64,000 bases of DNA. It comes from Cavia porcellus. Its lineage: Eukaryota > Chordata > Mammalia > Rodentia > Caviidae. The first letter of the stretch is position 1. Each line of letters opens with the position of its first letter. The stretch is from positions 84,453,982 to 84,517,981 of the forward strand of contig NW_026947484.1 in the NCBI RefSeq assembly GCF_034190915.1, given 5' to 3'. Both the position numbers and the translations under genes were made by a program. Shown here piece after piece: positions 1 through 11,550 of the stretch. A model generated the notes under the pieces. It was given only the letters and a program-made list of their open reading frames with translations, searched no databases and was not told where the DNA came from.

Positions 1-2765
1 AGGTTGCTTATTTCCTCCGTGCTCAATCACACTGCATTAAGTGGCCCCCTGGGTAGCGTGTTAGTGCACACCTGCTGACCTCCCCAGTCTAACAAAATGC
101 ACTGAAATCAGACGCCTGAAATAGACAGAAAGCAGAGCCTTGCTTGATCAAGAGTGGAAAACAGAAAAGCCAGAGAGAAATAAGCTTAAGACTGGAAGGA
201 GATAATGAATTGTCAAGAAATCAACATTAACTTTGATTCTTTGTTAGCATGTTCTACTGTTCTTTAAAGAGGCTTTAGGGGATTCTTATCTTGGGAAAAA
301 TCATCTTTTTCACCTTTTGAGCAATAGCATTTAAATAGAATCAAATTAAATAACAACCTGACCTGTAGAGGGTGATATTGAGCAGCTTTGAAAATAGGTA
401 TATAATTATATATAATACATAACATATTTAAAATTTATATATATTTATTATACTTGTAGTCTGTTAGAAAATGCATTATACCCTTTCCTTCTATGAATGT
501 ATACAAAGTACTTTTCCTAACTATACAACTATACTTAACTAGAAACCTTTTGTTGGGAAGGCATATTGTAAATTTAATGTATTTCAGAGATAACAAGCAA
601 AGTGTAGCACAAAATTATAGACAAGCTTCCTCTAACTTGACAGACTGTGTAACTATGGCCATGTGCAGTTATTTTTGTTTGATTACACTCTTTCCTTTTT
701 TTCTCTTTATCTCTTTTTTTCTTTCATTCTTTCTGTTCTTTTTTCCTCCTTAAATTAGGCATAGTTCATTGATAAACCTTGTAACATGTAAAAAGTTTAC
801 CCAAAAAGCAAATAAACAAAAATCCCAGAACACCATAAAGAACATAAAATTTACCTCAGGAGATTTCTGTAGCTTTCTAATACAAAGGCGGTGCATGTGG
901 GTACTTTTTATCAATTATCATATTCTTTGTGATGTTCTAATCTCAAGAGAAGATGAGAACAATTATCCATGAACACAAGGTGAAGAAGAAATTGCTCCAG
1001 GACATTCTCCTTCTATTAGTTGCTTGCTTTTCGGGCTTGCCTTGCTTGCTTAGACATACACTTGCTGTATTCAGGTTTTCATTTTGGAAAACTGGCTTCA
1101 CAAAACCTCCCAATTAATGAATGCATCATTTACGCTAAGGCTTTGTATCATGCACACATCCTGCATCCTCCAGATTTTCATGAATAGATGATTATTTTAG
1201 GTACAATCACATTTACAGTGTGTTATAATCATATACACAGATAATGATAATAAGACCATATTTTCCCTTAAATATTAAGAATGCAACCTATTTGAAATGG
1301 AAAAAAAAACATTGAAAATATGTAATTTGGCCACATTTTTGTAGTTTAATTAAAATGATTAATAACCAAACCCAGTTTTTCCTCTAAGCACTCATACACA
1401 ATTGATACATATAACAAAAAGGTACCAAAACATGGTACAACAGAGTCTATACTTTCTGACAAGCTCCTGTTTTCTGATGGAACTGATCAGCAAGTAGATC
1501 TCCAGGGCGTCTATTAATCACTGTCCATTTTGACTAACTGGAGATTCTGATTGGCTGCTCAGGAATGGTCTGTTGTTAAAGGAAACTAGAAACCTGTGAA
1601 AGTAAAGAGGTGTTTTTCTCCACTGAAATATCTGCTGGTTAAAGATATAAAGAACTTTAAGTTAAAAGAAAAGCGAGATAAAACTAAAGAAATAGATATG
1701 TAGATTCATCAGCCGAGATATTATCTCATAAGCACTTGTAACACCAGTTGTGGCTTTTTAAAATAATGAAAAAAAAAAAAAACCCTAATGGGAGAAAACT
1801 AATTTGCAATGCACTGTCATTTGATATGAGAATAAATAGCCTTTGCTAGTATATAACAGCATGGATTATATTTAACCATGTACAGTTTTCCTCAAACTGT
1901 CGTATGATACTAGTGTCTGCCAAAGGACTTTAAAAATGTCTATATCTATCTTAAAAGCGAGGGCAAAGTTGCAGCTAATAGTAACATAATTTTAATTGTG
2001 ATTGGCGCTCTTCCCTACTTGACAATTCTAATACTTTTCCACACCTAGTTCTCTAGATGGTAAGGTTTATATTCTTCTTACCTGACAAAGGATTAAATTA
2101 TTTTTTGCTGAGTAGGAACTAGACTTGGAATAAACTGGGGATGCAGAAACGTTGCATTTAATATTCAAGCGATGGCAGTAACTCACTCCCCCGGTCATTC
2201 CCTCCACTCCTTGTTTCTATTCCTCCCTGATGTCCCATTCTCAAAGTGGCCTTGGCCCCTGAACTGATGCATGCTTGGGTTCCACCTCTTCAGTCTCAGT
2301 AATGGACACAGGTGGTAAAGCCTATGGTTTATTCCAGGAATGTGTGGGATTTGAGCACAGCAATCCTGGACTCTCTGTGTGCTTGGTACACACTGTGTGC
2401 AGAGAGAGACAGAAATACTGCCAGGGAGATATAGAGAGATTGGGATGAGAAACTATGAGGCCTGCATGAAAAAGGATCTGACTTTGTATCTCCAAACCAC
2501 ATTTCAGCTCCCTGTATGGTGCTTTGTACGGCCTTGCTGTACTTCCTATAGTTTTTGGTGTAGATACACTTGGTTTTGAAGAAAGTTTTTTTCTACTGAG
2601 ACTAATTAATTGTATGTGCAGCCTGTATCCAGTGGATTGATCTTCAGATATTTAAGAAATCTGAAGTTAAAACAAACTTATTTTCTTGCTCTTTACTATT
2701 TAACTTAGTTTAACATTTAGATGTTTCCTCTGGTTTAGATATAAAATATTCCCCTAAATGCTAAG
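1..2765. other. AT-rich unannotated stretch
   Basis: I see no gene and no clear repeat here. The sequence has very AT-rich patches (about 395-455), a pyrimidine-rich patch (about 690-750), and scattered homopolymer runs (A13 near 1768). Open frames are under 90 codons and show no recognisable domain or codon bias. The first 350 bases and the 1080-1250 part lack repeat features and could include conserved non-coding DNA, but nothing in the sequence alone proves this. Confidence 0.5.
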
Positions 2766-3202
2766 TGTTATGATTTAGATATGAAGTGTTCTCCTATTGG
2801 AGGCTTGGTTACTGATGGGCTTTGTGAAGTGATTGGATCAGGAAGGACCTAAATTCCTCAGTGGAGCTGTCCATTGGTGTGATCATGATTTGTTGCATAA
2901 ATTGGGAGACTGAAACAGGAGGGGAGCTGAGTTAAAAAGAGTGGACCAATGGGACTTGATCTTGTGGATTATGTCTAGCCCCTAGCCCTTTACCTTAGAT
3001 GCATGTTCTATCTCTTCACTTTCTTTCTCCAACTTTACCTCTTCCACACCTTCCACCATGATATTTCTGCCTTATTACAGGACTAAAAGTGATGGACTCA
3101 GGGTCCATGGATGGAATCCTTTGCAATCATGAGCCAAAATAATCTTTCCTCCTTTGTTGATCTTAGATATGTGGTCATAGTGACTAAAAAATAACTAGCA
3201 CA
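2766..3202 (+). mobile_element. MaLR-type (ERVL-MaLR) LTR relic, sense
   Basis: The element begins TGTTATGATTTAGATATGAA and ends near CTAAAAAATAACTAGCACA. This is the usual start and end pattern of mammalian MaLR LTRs (MLT1/MST/ORR1 class), which commonly open with TG(T/A)TATG-GTTT and close with a 'gactaa..ca' motif. The body carries the typical 'gatcatgagccaaaataa' and 'cttctccctgc'-like text in diverged form. No 5-bp target duplication is readable, which fits considerable age. It is non-coding. Confidence 0.7.
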
Positions 3203-3548
3203 ATACTCATAATAGCTATACTTCTGTAGATAAAAATGACTTTGGTAGTCATTGTTTAGTTGCTGCTTATTCTACATAAGAAGATGTATTTTGAGAGTTA
3301 TATGTTGGAAAAGTAACAGCAGACCTCTTTTCGTTGGTATAGGATAGGCCAGCCCTGTTCATCTCTACACGTATGTGTGTCTAAAGAAGAGTGCATAAGT
3401 GTGTGTGGGGAAGGGTGGTGGTATTGTGTTCATGGAGTAAAAGAAGAAAGCATTTGGAAGGAAGAATGGGAATGCTCTTTCAGAAAATACTCAACCTAAA
3501 TTTTTCTTTTATGTCTTAAACCATGAAGGTCTAAAAAATTTCCATGGG
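3203..3548. other. Unannotated spacer
   Basis: I see no gene or identifiable repeat. There is a short GT-rich patch near 3370-3420. Confidence 0.4.
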
Positions 3549-3700
3549 AGCTGGGTATGATGGCACATATCTATAGTCTTGGCACTTGGGATCTGAAGCA
3601 GGAGGATAACAGTAAGTTTGAGAACAGCCTGGACTATACATGGAGTTCAAGAGCAGCCTGAGCTATGTAGCAAGATCTTCTCTCAAAAAAACAAGAAAAC
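3549..3700 (+). repeat. B1 SINE (7SL-derived)
   Basis: The order of motifs is that of a B1/Alu-type monomer. A 'GGGTATGATGGCACATAT' head (pol III A-box region) is followed by 'aatc..ggcacttggg..ctgaagcaggagga', then 'agtttgagaacagcctgg' (B-box region), then an internal 'gttcaag..agcctgagctatgtag' part, and an A-rich tail with interspersed C and G. It is a diverged non-coding retrotransposon copy. Confidence 0.85.
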
Positions 3701-3940
3701 AAAAATATTTACTGGAATGTCTTGAAGCCATCATTGCCATTGTAGAAAGTAGTTATACAATTTCAAGTAGGAACAAAATATTATATATACTAGAAACATA
3801 GGTATTTGAATCTATTTTAGGTAGTAGTTTTCAGTTTAAGTCTGACTTTGAACATGCGTGCATATGCCCACATACATACACAAGACAATCCTTGTTTAAT
3901 GAACCCTGGACATGTATCCTTATCAGATTTGCTTAAGAGG

Positions 3941-4690
3941 TGCTGTAGTCAGGGGTTGTGCAGAGAACAATTAGAATCAGGACATGGAGTTTATAATATT
4001 ATTTTATGATGGTCAGAGTTAATACAAGAAAGTGCAGGAAATCTATCCACAACATAGAATGTTTAACCAAGGGCCTAAATCCCACAGCAATGTCCTGTAT
4101 AAGTCCAGATGAAGACCTAGAGCCCATGACAGTGCCTTCCACAAGTCCAACTGGAAGTCTAGAGCCCACAAGAAGGACATGCCAGTCTCTTTTACGGATC
4201 TGTGCTGGGAAGGCCCAAAAGTCAGTGGTGGAAGCTAGAAAGTCTATGCCAGCAGGGTGAAGGAGTGTGCTGGTAGGTTGACAGTTCTATTCTGGAGCCA
4301 AGAAGTCACGCTCACAACAAAGACCAGGGCTATCCTGAAAAGCACCACAGCCATCCTCAGCAACATGGAGGATCCAAGCTCCTCCGATGATAAGCAGGTA
4401 GAGTACATAGCAGGAAGCCAGCATGATAAGTTCATCCTGGAGATTGAGCAGCAAGTCTTCCCCTCTGGAGCCCAGAAGCAAGCTTGATGTAAGGATCAGA
4501 GCTTCTCCAGCAAAACCAACAGCTCAAACAGGAACACTTAGTGAAACCCACAATGCCTCAGCACCTCATTTGCCTTCTCCACATCTCTATTTATGCTGGC
4601 AACTTTCCTCAAGTGAAACATCTACGCTCAGCACCATGGTGACTTAATTCCACTCGCATTAAGTTGACCACCAGTTTTTAATCTATAACA
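3941..4690 (-). mobile_element. ERVL-like LTR relic (copy 1), probably antisense
   Basis: The element starts TGCTGTAGTCAGGGGTTGTG and ends ...TATAACA. It is flanked by AGAGG on both sides (3936-3940 and 4691-4695), which is a plausible 5-bp target duplication. The start and the 'aagttgacc' near the end resemble reverse-complemented ERVL-family LTRs (MLT2/MT2-like). It is clearly homologous to 22178-23402. Its interior has imperfect tandem units built around 'cctctggagcc(a)agaag'. The short frames in it (for example 4006-4260 and 4257-4487) lie inside the repeat and are not genes. Family assignment is an inference; homology to the second copy is visible directly. Confidence 0.65.
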
Positions 4691-4695
4691 AGAGG

Positions 4696-5821
4696 CTATT
4701 TAAAAATGCAGATTCTCACCACCTTTTCTTGGACTGACAGAAACTGAGCATGTAGGCTCACTGACCTGTATTTTTAAATAGTTATCCCTTGAAATTTTGA
4801 TAAAATGTACTTGTTGTCATCTTTGGAGCCCTTATTTTATGCATTCAGTGTGTCAGGTCTGGTAAATTTAAATAGTGCAGAGCAAACTGGAACAGAACAG
4901 AGTGAGATGTGGATTTTAAAGCAAGAGATAAGTCATGATCAGAGCAATATAAGGGGAAGCTGGCCAGGAACCAAGTCAGGTACAAGCCTAGTCTGTCTTC
5001 ACCACGGGGAAGTTACGAGGCCAGGGAGAAGGGATTAGTGCTTCACATCAGGTTCATACTGTTAACTGGCAGGTAACGCAAGCATAATTTACTGTTTTCA
5101 AATCTCATATTAATGCCTATTCAAAAGTATGCATTCTGTGCTACCATATTTTTCTTAACTAACTCTCTTGTTTTCTCTATGAAGTCCAGCGTTAATATAT
5201 AGTCTTGTTATTGTTACAAAATCTTTCAAAATGGGTGGGCTCAACTACTCTTACCAATTGTGAGGCTTTTAAAAGAGACTAATTTAAGTAATATTCATTT
5301 TTATGTTTTTACTTTATACATAGACATACATATACACACACCCAACACAACAAATGGTTACTTTTTGTTCATATCATTTTTTTGATAAATGTGAAAATAG
5401 AATAGTTGTGATGGAAGTTATAGAGTTTAACAACAGTTAAAATACCATTCAGTGTTCTATATAACTCGTATGCTATCATTACTATTCATCTGGATAAAAA
5501 CTCATGTAGGGGCCTAACAGGCAAGGGAGAGAGTTTAATTTAGAAAGGTCACTTCTGTGCAGTTGTTTTAACTTCGACGTAATCTCCTACTGTTAGCAAT
5601 TATGTATAAGCACTTAAAAATAACAACATAATTTAACAGTCTTAAGTCTCTTAAAAACAATCAGGAACCACAGGCTAGTTCTCCAAATGCTGCTGTCTTT
5701 TTGGTGTCTGTCCGTGGACACTGAATGTGCTGAGGAGTAAGAACTTGAGGAGTGTGGCTCCATGTGTCAGGCAGAGGGAACACATCTCCTGTGTGTTTAC
5801 TCTGAAATAACATAGGGAGTC

Positions 5822-5828
<7 letters not shown>
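4696..5828. other. Unannotated stretch
   Basis: I see no gene or confident repeat. There is a short CA-rich patch at about 5325-5350. The remainder is AT-rich unique-looking sequence. Confidence 0.4.
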
Positions 5829-5863
<35 letters not shown>

Positions 5864-5955
5864 GACAGGTCTCTATCTGTATAGTTCAGGCTGGCTTTGA
5901 ACTTTTGCTTGCAGAGTGCTGGGTGGTGCTTGTGGCTCCCTGAGCCACACTCAGT
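5829..5955 (-). repeat. Truncated B1 SINE, antisense, with long oligo-T
   Basis: A run of about 33 T residues (5830-5862) is followed by 'ggacaggtctctatctgtat' and 'agttcaggctggctttgaac'. This is the reverse complement of a B1 3' half with its A tail. The 5' half is deleted or heavily rearranged ('gcagagtgctgggtggtgct'). The intact homopolymer suggests a fairly recent insertion or recent expansion. Confidence 0.75.
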
Positions 5956-7931
5956 TTCTAGGTTATTTTTAAGTCTTGTGTTTTTGAGAAAAGCATTGTA
6001 AAAACTGAAAGATACAGTTTATATTTGTGTCCTCTGAATATTTTAATTAAACAATCCTCTTAACTATATCATATGATTTTCCTAGATAAAAAGACTGAAT
6101 TGTTTGTAAGCCATTATCATTTACAAAAAGAAGATGGTTATTTTCTAAATTTGGAACAGATTTTCATTTTATTATTATGTCTACTATTTGTCTTTATAAG
6201 GCAGAGTCCCAGGGGCCTGAGTTACCATTAAATCAGTACTTTTACATCACTCTTAGGATTTAGTGCCTCTGAGAAAGGAGTTCTTTAATTCTACAGTCTG
6301 CAAAAAGATCAACATTGGCAAACTATCAAGCCAAAACAAATCTAATTTTTCAATAATGTCTTTGATTGTTTTTCCTCTACAAGCATTGTTTCAATCTATT
6401 GAAAAAACAAAACAAAAAAAAAAAAATAGTTGCTCAGCTCTCTGCTTTTTGCAGTGGTTAGGAAAAAAAAAAAAAGTGGTTCTCAATGGGATAAAAAGAG
6501 GAACCCTTCCATCAAGACTTTCAAGGTATCCAGTTCACTGGGAGGGCCTTGGGATACCTTGTGCCAGTTTGCTGAATATAAGTTTGGTTTGAGACTTCTT
6601 GGACAGATCAGGAAATGAAAGCAGTACTTCAGGGTCGACCCTTGCCTCTTGTCTTCTCTTAGCACCTCACCTCCCTAGAACTTGGCTTCACTGAAAGCTT
6701 TCCATCACTAGCAAACTCAGGGATACCTCACTTCCCCTTGCAGGACTCATGTGGCCTGTGGAAGGAAACTGCAAATGAATCTCTGCAGCTCCTAGCTTCA
6801 TCATCTGCACCCCCACCACTTCTGGCAATTCAGTAGGACTTGGGTGAGTCAGCCATGCAGATGTGAACTAGGATGGAGCATATATTTGTTGAAACGTTTC
6901 TGTGATTTGTGTTTTTGGAAATGTGGTGGTGTTTAGCATTCATGAAATTTCAAAAAGCTGGTTCACTTGAAAGCGCCTAGGGAGCTATTCTTCACGTCAA
7001 GGTTGCTGTGCCTTTATGTTGTTCAAGATGACGGTGAGCGGGAGCACCACGACTTGCTGGCTCCTGTGAGTTTTTTTTCCTAAATATATGTTAAGAACTC
7101 TTGATGTTCAAGCAGTAAAACTGAAGTAATTCTTCCTCTTAGTCTTTTTATGACCATTTAAATGTTGGTATTCTCCCAGATTTCTGTCCTGATTTTTCTT
7201 TTTGGCTGCTGCGTTTTCTTTGTGTAATCGGATCTGCTCCCTGAGCCTAATTACTCCCTATTTGATGATGTAGCCAACTTCTTTAACCCCAGTATGAGTG
7301 TTCATTCATGTGAGTGCGTGGTCATCTTGCTCCCTAAAAAGATGCTCTTGTAGACAGAGTTAGTGCAGGATGGCTCCATGGCAGAAGGCACTGGGGAAGG
7401 TACATCCTCCTCTCTCTCGTCTCCCAGGTTAGAAATAAAATGCAATGATGAGAAAGGTAGAAAGTGCATAAATTCAGTTAACATTTCTGAAACAAAAGAC
7501 ACAACTCTGTTTTCCCTGATAAAGCAAAAATAGCCAGTGAAACAGATCAACAAAGTGAAAGGAAATCCTGTCATTACTACCTTTAGGTAATTGTGTGCTA
7601 CAAGATCTTTCTCACTTCTACACATGTATGCAGAGACTCAGCATGACATACACGGTGTTTGGGCTCACAGTTTAGATACTGCTGTCAAGTTTCCCGTCAC
7701 TGAACACTTCTAGGGGCCACAACCTGTTCTTTCTGCCCCTAAAGTTTTCTCATATCCCTGCAGAACCACCGCATTTAGGTCAAGGAGAACTTCATTCTGT
7801 ATTCCTCGATTTGTAAAATGCTCTACTGCAACAATGTTCTAACTGATCACTAGCAAATCTGCCAACATCGAATCTATTTTCCATACTGTAATTATGCCAA
7901 CGATTCTAAGATTCGGAATTTACTAGTTATG
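5956..7931. other. Unannotated stretch
   Basis: I see no supported gene. There are A-rich runs at about 6403-6426 and 6460-6475. Frames such as 6263-6592 (+) and 7302-7625 (-) are short, have no recognisable domain and no splice or promoter context, and I do not call them. Confidence 0.45.
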
Positions 7932-8130
7932 ACAGTGGTACCTTGGTTCATGAATATAATTTAGTCCACAGTTTTGGACAAGATGGCCGCACGTGTGTTT
8001 CTGTGGGAAAGATGGCTAGAGTTGTGTTTGTTACCTGATGCATAGTTTGGAGACAAAAACAAAATTTTGGCAAACTCTTCTGTGTGCAAACCAAATTTTT
8101 TGCAAACAAAAGTGTTTGTGAACTAAGATT
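7932..8130 (+). mobile_element. MITE-like DNA-transposon relic with degenerate terminal inverted repeats
   Basis: The left end reads ACAGTGGTACCTTGGTTCAT and the right end reads GTTTGTGAACTAAGATTTTC. The right end, reverse complemented, resembles the left in the segment around 'gaac(c/t)aag'. The length of about 200 bp, the palindromic character ('gtttgttacctgatgcat', 'gcaaacaaaagtgtttgtga') and the terminal sequence fit a Tc1/mariner or Tigger-related MITE. The first 24 bases are repeated exactly at 48246-48269. The family name is not certain. Confidence 0.55.
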
Positions 8131-8984
8131 TTCATATTCACTGTATTTTCTTTCAAGACAAAACCAACATACTTGGCCTGACCTTAAATAGATAAAAGGC
8201 CTACTACCTGCATAGATGAAAGTGCTACCTCTTGCCATGCCCCATCTCAAAATTTCTAGCTATTCCCAAGCTGTTAGTCATTCCCTTAGGATGATGTAGC
8301 TTCTTTCCTTGTGCAGTGTTTGCTTAAAAGATTTCCTTTGACTTTGTCTCTGCTGTGAAAGTCTTACCAAATCAGCTTTTACTTGTCTTTTAGAACTTAT
8401 TTTAAATTTTGCCATCTCTTCTTTGATCAACTCAATCTATTGATTGTCCACTCCAATACATGCTATGTATGTTGTGCTTAACTCAATAAAACTAACAATA
8501 GTAAAATCTAACATTTGTTGGGCAATTACTGAGTCCCAGATAGTGTGATAGAATTTTTGTCAATTTTACCTCAAGATTTCCTAATGACATATACTAAATA
8601 TCTCTCAACTTGATGGCTTCTCATGTGAGACCTTGAACTATTAAAAAGTAAAGTTCTTTTTCAGTAAAGTCTTACTGGGTTTTCTTATTTTCAGAAACCA
8701 ACGGGGCTTTGTTCATTAAATGGTTTAGTATTCTGCAAGATTGCGGCAAAATGTTCTCCTTGGAAGTTTTCCTGGCTCTTTTGTTTGGCTAGTCTTTAAC
8801 ATCTCTCATGTCTGAATTCTATCTGGTCATATCTTCCGTGCTCGTGTCGTATATTTTCACATATATTACGTGGCTGCCACTGTTGTAGGCCATCTAGTTA
8901 CTGAGTGGTGGCTCAGCCTTCTTATCATCCTTTCTAAAATCTTCTCAGAAGTTTCCAAAATAGTTTTAAAGTTGGTTCAAGCCT
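8131..8984. other. Unannotated stretch with a weak MIR-like patch
   Basis: I see no gene. Bases about 8455-8580 weakly resemble an antisense MIR ('aacatttgttgggcaattactgagtcccag'-like text, abbreviated here), at low confidence. Confidence 0.3.
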
Positions 8985-9440
8985 GTGGCACAATCCATAA
9001 TAGCTACATCTTGGAAGTGGCCTATGCATCTATCAACAGATAAATAGGTAAAGAATACATGATGTTTATGTACAATGGAGTATTACACTTGTATAAGGAA
9101 AAATAAAGTCGATTCATTTGTAGGAAAATAAATTACCATGAGACCATAATGTTAGGTGAAATAAATCAGATACACAAACTTAAATATCATCTTGTTTTTC
9201 TGATACAAGAAATTCAATGTATAAACAAAGAGCAAATTAAAAGACAGATAATCAAAAGTAGGGAGATAGATCTTTCTCAAATGGGAGGGGGTTTAAGAAA
9301 TGGAGGGAAAGGGAAGGGAAGAGCAGAAAAGGGGATGAAAAAAGGAACTGAGCTGTGTTAAATACCTGTTCCAACTCCACACAAGGGACACAAACATCAT
9401 GTAATAGAAACATATACTAATAAAATTTTAAAACAATTAA
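8985..9440 (+). mobile_element. L1 LINE 3' end, sense
   Basis: The text 'cataatagctacatcttgga', then 'tatcaacagataaataggta' and 'tacaatggagtattacac' is the standard 3' end of L1 ORF2 in mammals. It continues into a 3' UTR with a G-rich polypurine tract (about 9280-9345) and an A/T-rich end ('actaataaaattttaaaaca'). The same 3' UTR type occurs at 18.9-19.3 kb and 37.4-37.55 kb. It is a truncated, non-coding copy. Confidence 0.8.
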
Positions 9441-10197
9441 AATCATTTAAAGATATTATCATAGCATAAGGCAGAAAACACCACTTGGGACCAGGAAAGA
9501 ATGATGAGTCAGTTCATATTTCTTTATTTTAGAAGTCTGAATTTTTTAACTCAAAGATGGCTTTAAAATCATGCTATTTAAACCCCGTCTCTCTTTCACC
9601 CGAGGAGTTTGCGGTCCAGAGGCTAAACGATTTGTTCACAGTCACAGAGCAAGTTAGTAGCTATGTCTGGACTAGCTCCTGATAATGTGGAAAGAAAGAA
9701 GCATTTTAATTTAACAGTACACTGTAACTGTACTATACTGCACCTTTTCCCTGGTAAGATACACTTCAATACTAATGGGTCTTTTTCATAAAAGGACTCT
9801 AGAGTAAAATGAAGATGATCATTTATCCTTCTGCTATATCAGTTTTAAACTTTTGTTCTGAATGACTTCAGAGGGATTATCTGTAGTTTATGTGAGTGTA
9901 TTTTATCATGGGTACCAATGACACTATCCTTAAGTTCACAAGGAAATGAATGAATTGAATCAGTTCTCTAAGGCATGGGACTGATTTCCAGTGAGCTAAT
10001 GGGTAACTTATATAGTTATTCTAATGTAATATATTTTTAAAAAGTGATACCTAGTGTTTTAATGCTTCTAACTGCAGGAGTACTTGGCTCAGAGCCATTA
10101 CCTGTTGCAATGCTTTTTTGGTGTTTCAGCCAAATCTAGTTTTGAGTTTGATACATTTGACATCAGAATATTCCAGGGACAATGGGGAGATAAAAAA
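9441..10197. other. Unannotated stretch with a MIR-like patch
   Basis: I see no gene. About 9560-9680 looks like an antisense MIR: 'gaggagtttgcggtccagag' followed by 'cagtcacagagcaagttagt' matches the reversed '(a)ctagctgtgtgacc' core of MIR. Confidence 0.4.
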
Positions 10198-10249
10198 GTT
10201 GGTAGTGTTTAAGCCATCTGTAAGTTGGTAGTGTTTTGGCCATCTGTAA
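10198..10249. repeat. 26-bp tandem duplication, two units
   Basis: Two adjacent 26-base units each begin GTTGGTAGTGTTT and end GCCATCTGTAA. They differ at two positions (AA versus TG in the middle). No larger array is present. It looks like a small replication-slippage duplication. Confidence 0.9.
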
Positions 10250-10559
10250 GAATAAAAACTGTAATGGAGCTTATATCTTAATTTGCCTTTCCATTAATGG
10301 TTGAAGCTTTAAGGACTATAAAATAGTAAATCACAAACTTAGGATTCCTTTCAGCAAATGACCCACAAAGATGGTCACTCATAGGTCTTAGTATTTCATT
10401 TAGACTGGGAAAATAAGTAAAAGATTGGGTCCTAAAGCTTCAAACAGAAAGCTTAAGGAAGGCCAATAATTGCATTCCTCAAGACACTCCTGGCCCCAGT
10501 CAGCATCTAGCTCTTTCTCTTTCCATCAAGAGCACTTTCCTCCATTAGAGTATAATAAT
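10250..10559. other. Unannotated spacer
   Basis: I see no gene or recognisable repeat between the tandem duplication and the L1 fragment. Confidence 0.4.
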
Positions 10560-11025
10560 AGAAAAAATTGTATGTATTTAAGATACTCTGTGTGATATTT
10601 TGATATGTTTATGCACTGAATAACAATTAACATAGCTAAGTAATTAACATATACATCTATTACCTCACATAGTTACCTCCACTGTGGTGAGAATATTAAA
10701 ACCTGTTCCTCCAATTATATCATATTTAATTATTAATTATAGTTACTATGCTGTACATCAGATCTCTAGAATTAATTTTCCTTGTGTAAGTAAGAACTTT
10801 TTCCCCTTCGATTGCCATCTTCCTACTTCCCTTAGCCTGTTGCTAGCAACCATAATTTTACCGTCTGCTTCTATGAGTACAGGTTCTTTAGGCCCCCTGT
10901 ATAAGAGAATTATGCAGTATTTTGGCTTTTTGTGCTTCACTTAACATCATGTTCTCCAGTTTCATACAGGATTTTTTTCATGACAAGATTTTCTTCTTTA
11001 TTGAGACTGTGTCTATTTATTTATC

Positions 11026-11165
11026 TATCTGAAAGTTTCTTTTTTTTTTTTTTTTTTTTTTTTTCTTTTTACTGGTACCAGGGATCGAACTCATGAACAC
11101 GCACTTGTAAGGCAGGCGCTTATGCCACTGAGCTAAATCCCCAGCTGCATATCTGAAAGTTTCTT
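11026..11165. repeat. Target-site duplication pair around a young SINE
   Basis: The 16-base word TATCTGAAAGTTTCTT occurs at 11026-11041 and again at 11150-11165, immediately flanking the SINE at 11042-11149. This is a perfect target-site duplication of the length made by L1-mediated retrotransposition, and it dates the SINE as later than the surrounding L1. Confidence 0.95.
11042..11149 (-). repeat. Young tRNA-derived (ID-like) SINE, antisense
   Basis: Oligo-T is followed by 'ctttttactggtaccaggga', 'tcgaactcatgaac', 'gcaggcgcttatgccactga' and 'gctaaatccccagc'. Read on the minus strand this is a tRNA-like pol III unit: A box TTAGCTCAGTGGCATAAGC, B box GTTCGATCC, then the GGTACC(A/G)-type end and A tail. 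It belongs to the same family as the copies at 21.1, 24.4, 61.6 and 63.9 kb. Target duplications are perfect. Confidence 0.92.
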
Positions 11166-11329
11166 AATCCATTCATGCTTTGGTGGAGAATTAGAATGAT
11201 TCCATATATTGGCGATTGTGAAAAACAGCAATGAATAAGGAATATATTGGAATGGAGGAACTGAAATCATCTCTGCAGAGGATGTGATCTTATCTATCGA
11301 ATAATCCATAGACTCCAATTAAAACCTGT

Positions 11330-11550
11330 GAAACAGAGTCAGTAAAGTTGCAGGATACCACATCAACATGCAGAATTTCTATACACGCAAATATTCGGTG
11401 AAAAAGAAATTAAGAGAATAGTTCTATTTACAATGGTATCCAAAAGTAAAAAGAAACTGAATCAAAACAAATAAATCTTAAGGATAAATTGATTCAAGAT
11501 GATAAAATATCTATATACTGAAAACTATAAAACATTGGTGGTACCTAACA
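11330..11550 (+). mobile_element. L1 ORF2 fragment, sense (inverted 5' part)
   Basis: The text 'cagtaaagttgcaggatacc', 'tttctatacacgcaaat', 'aaaaagaaattaagagaata' and 'ctgaaaactataaaacattg' is the conserved region in the 3' half of L1 ORF2, downstream of the reverse-transcriptase core. It is frame-broken. It joins head-to-head with the antisense L1 3' end at 10560-11329, as expected of twin-primed L1 insertion. Confidence 0.75.

Larger units (their letters stand above)
10560..11329 (-). mobile_element. L1 LINE 3' end, antisense (3' part of an inverted L1)
   Basis: The text 'cacttaacatcatgttctcc', 'agtttcatacagg', 'tttcttctttattgagactg' and 'ttaatccattcatgc' is the reverse complement of the conserved L1 3' end. 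Upstream text ('attacctcacatagttacct', 'gcttctatgagtacagg') matches older L1 3' UTRs. A young SINE splits it at 11042-11149. It abuts a sense ORF2 fragment at 11330, giving a 5'-inversion structure. Confidence 0.75.
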
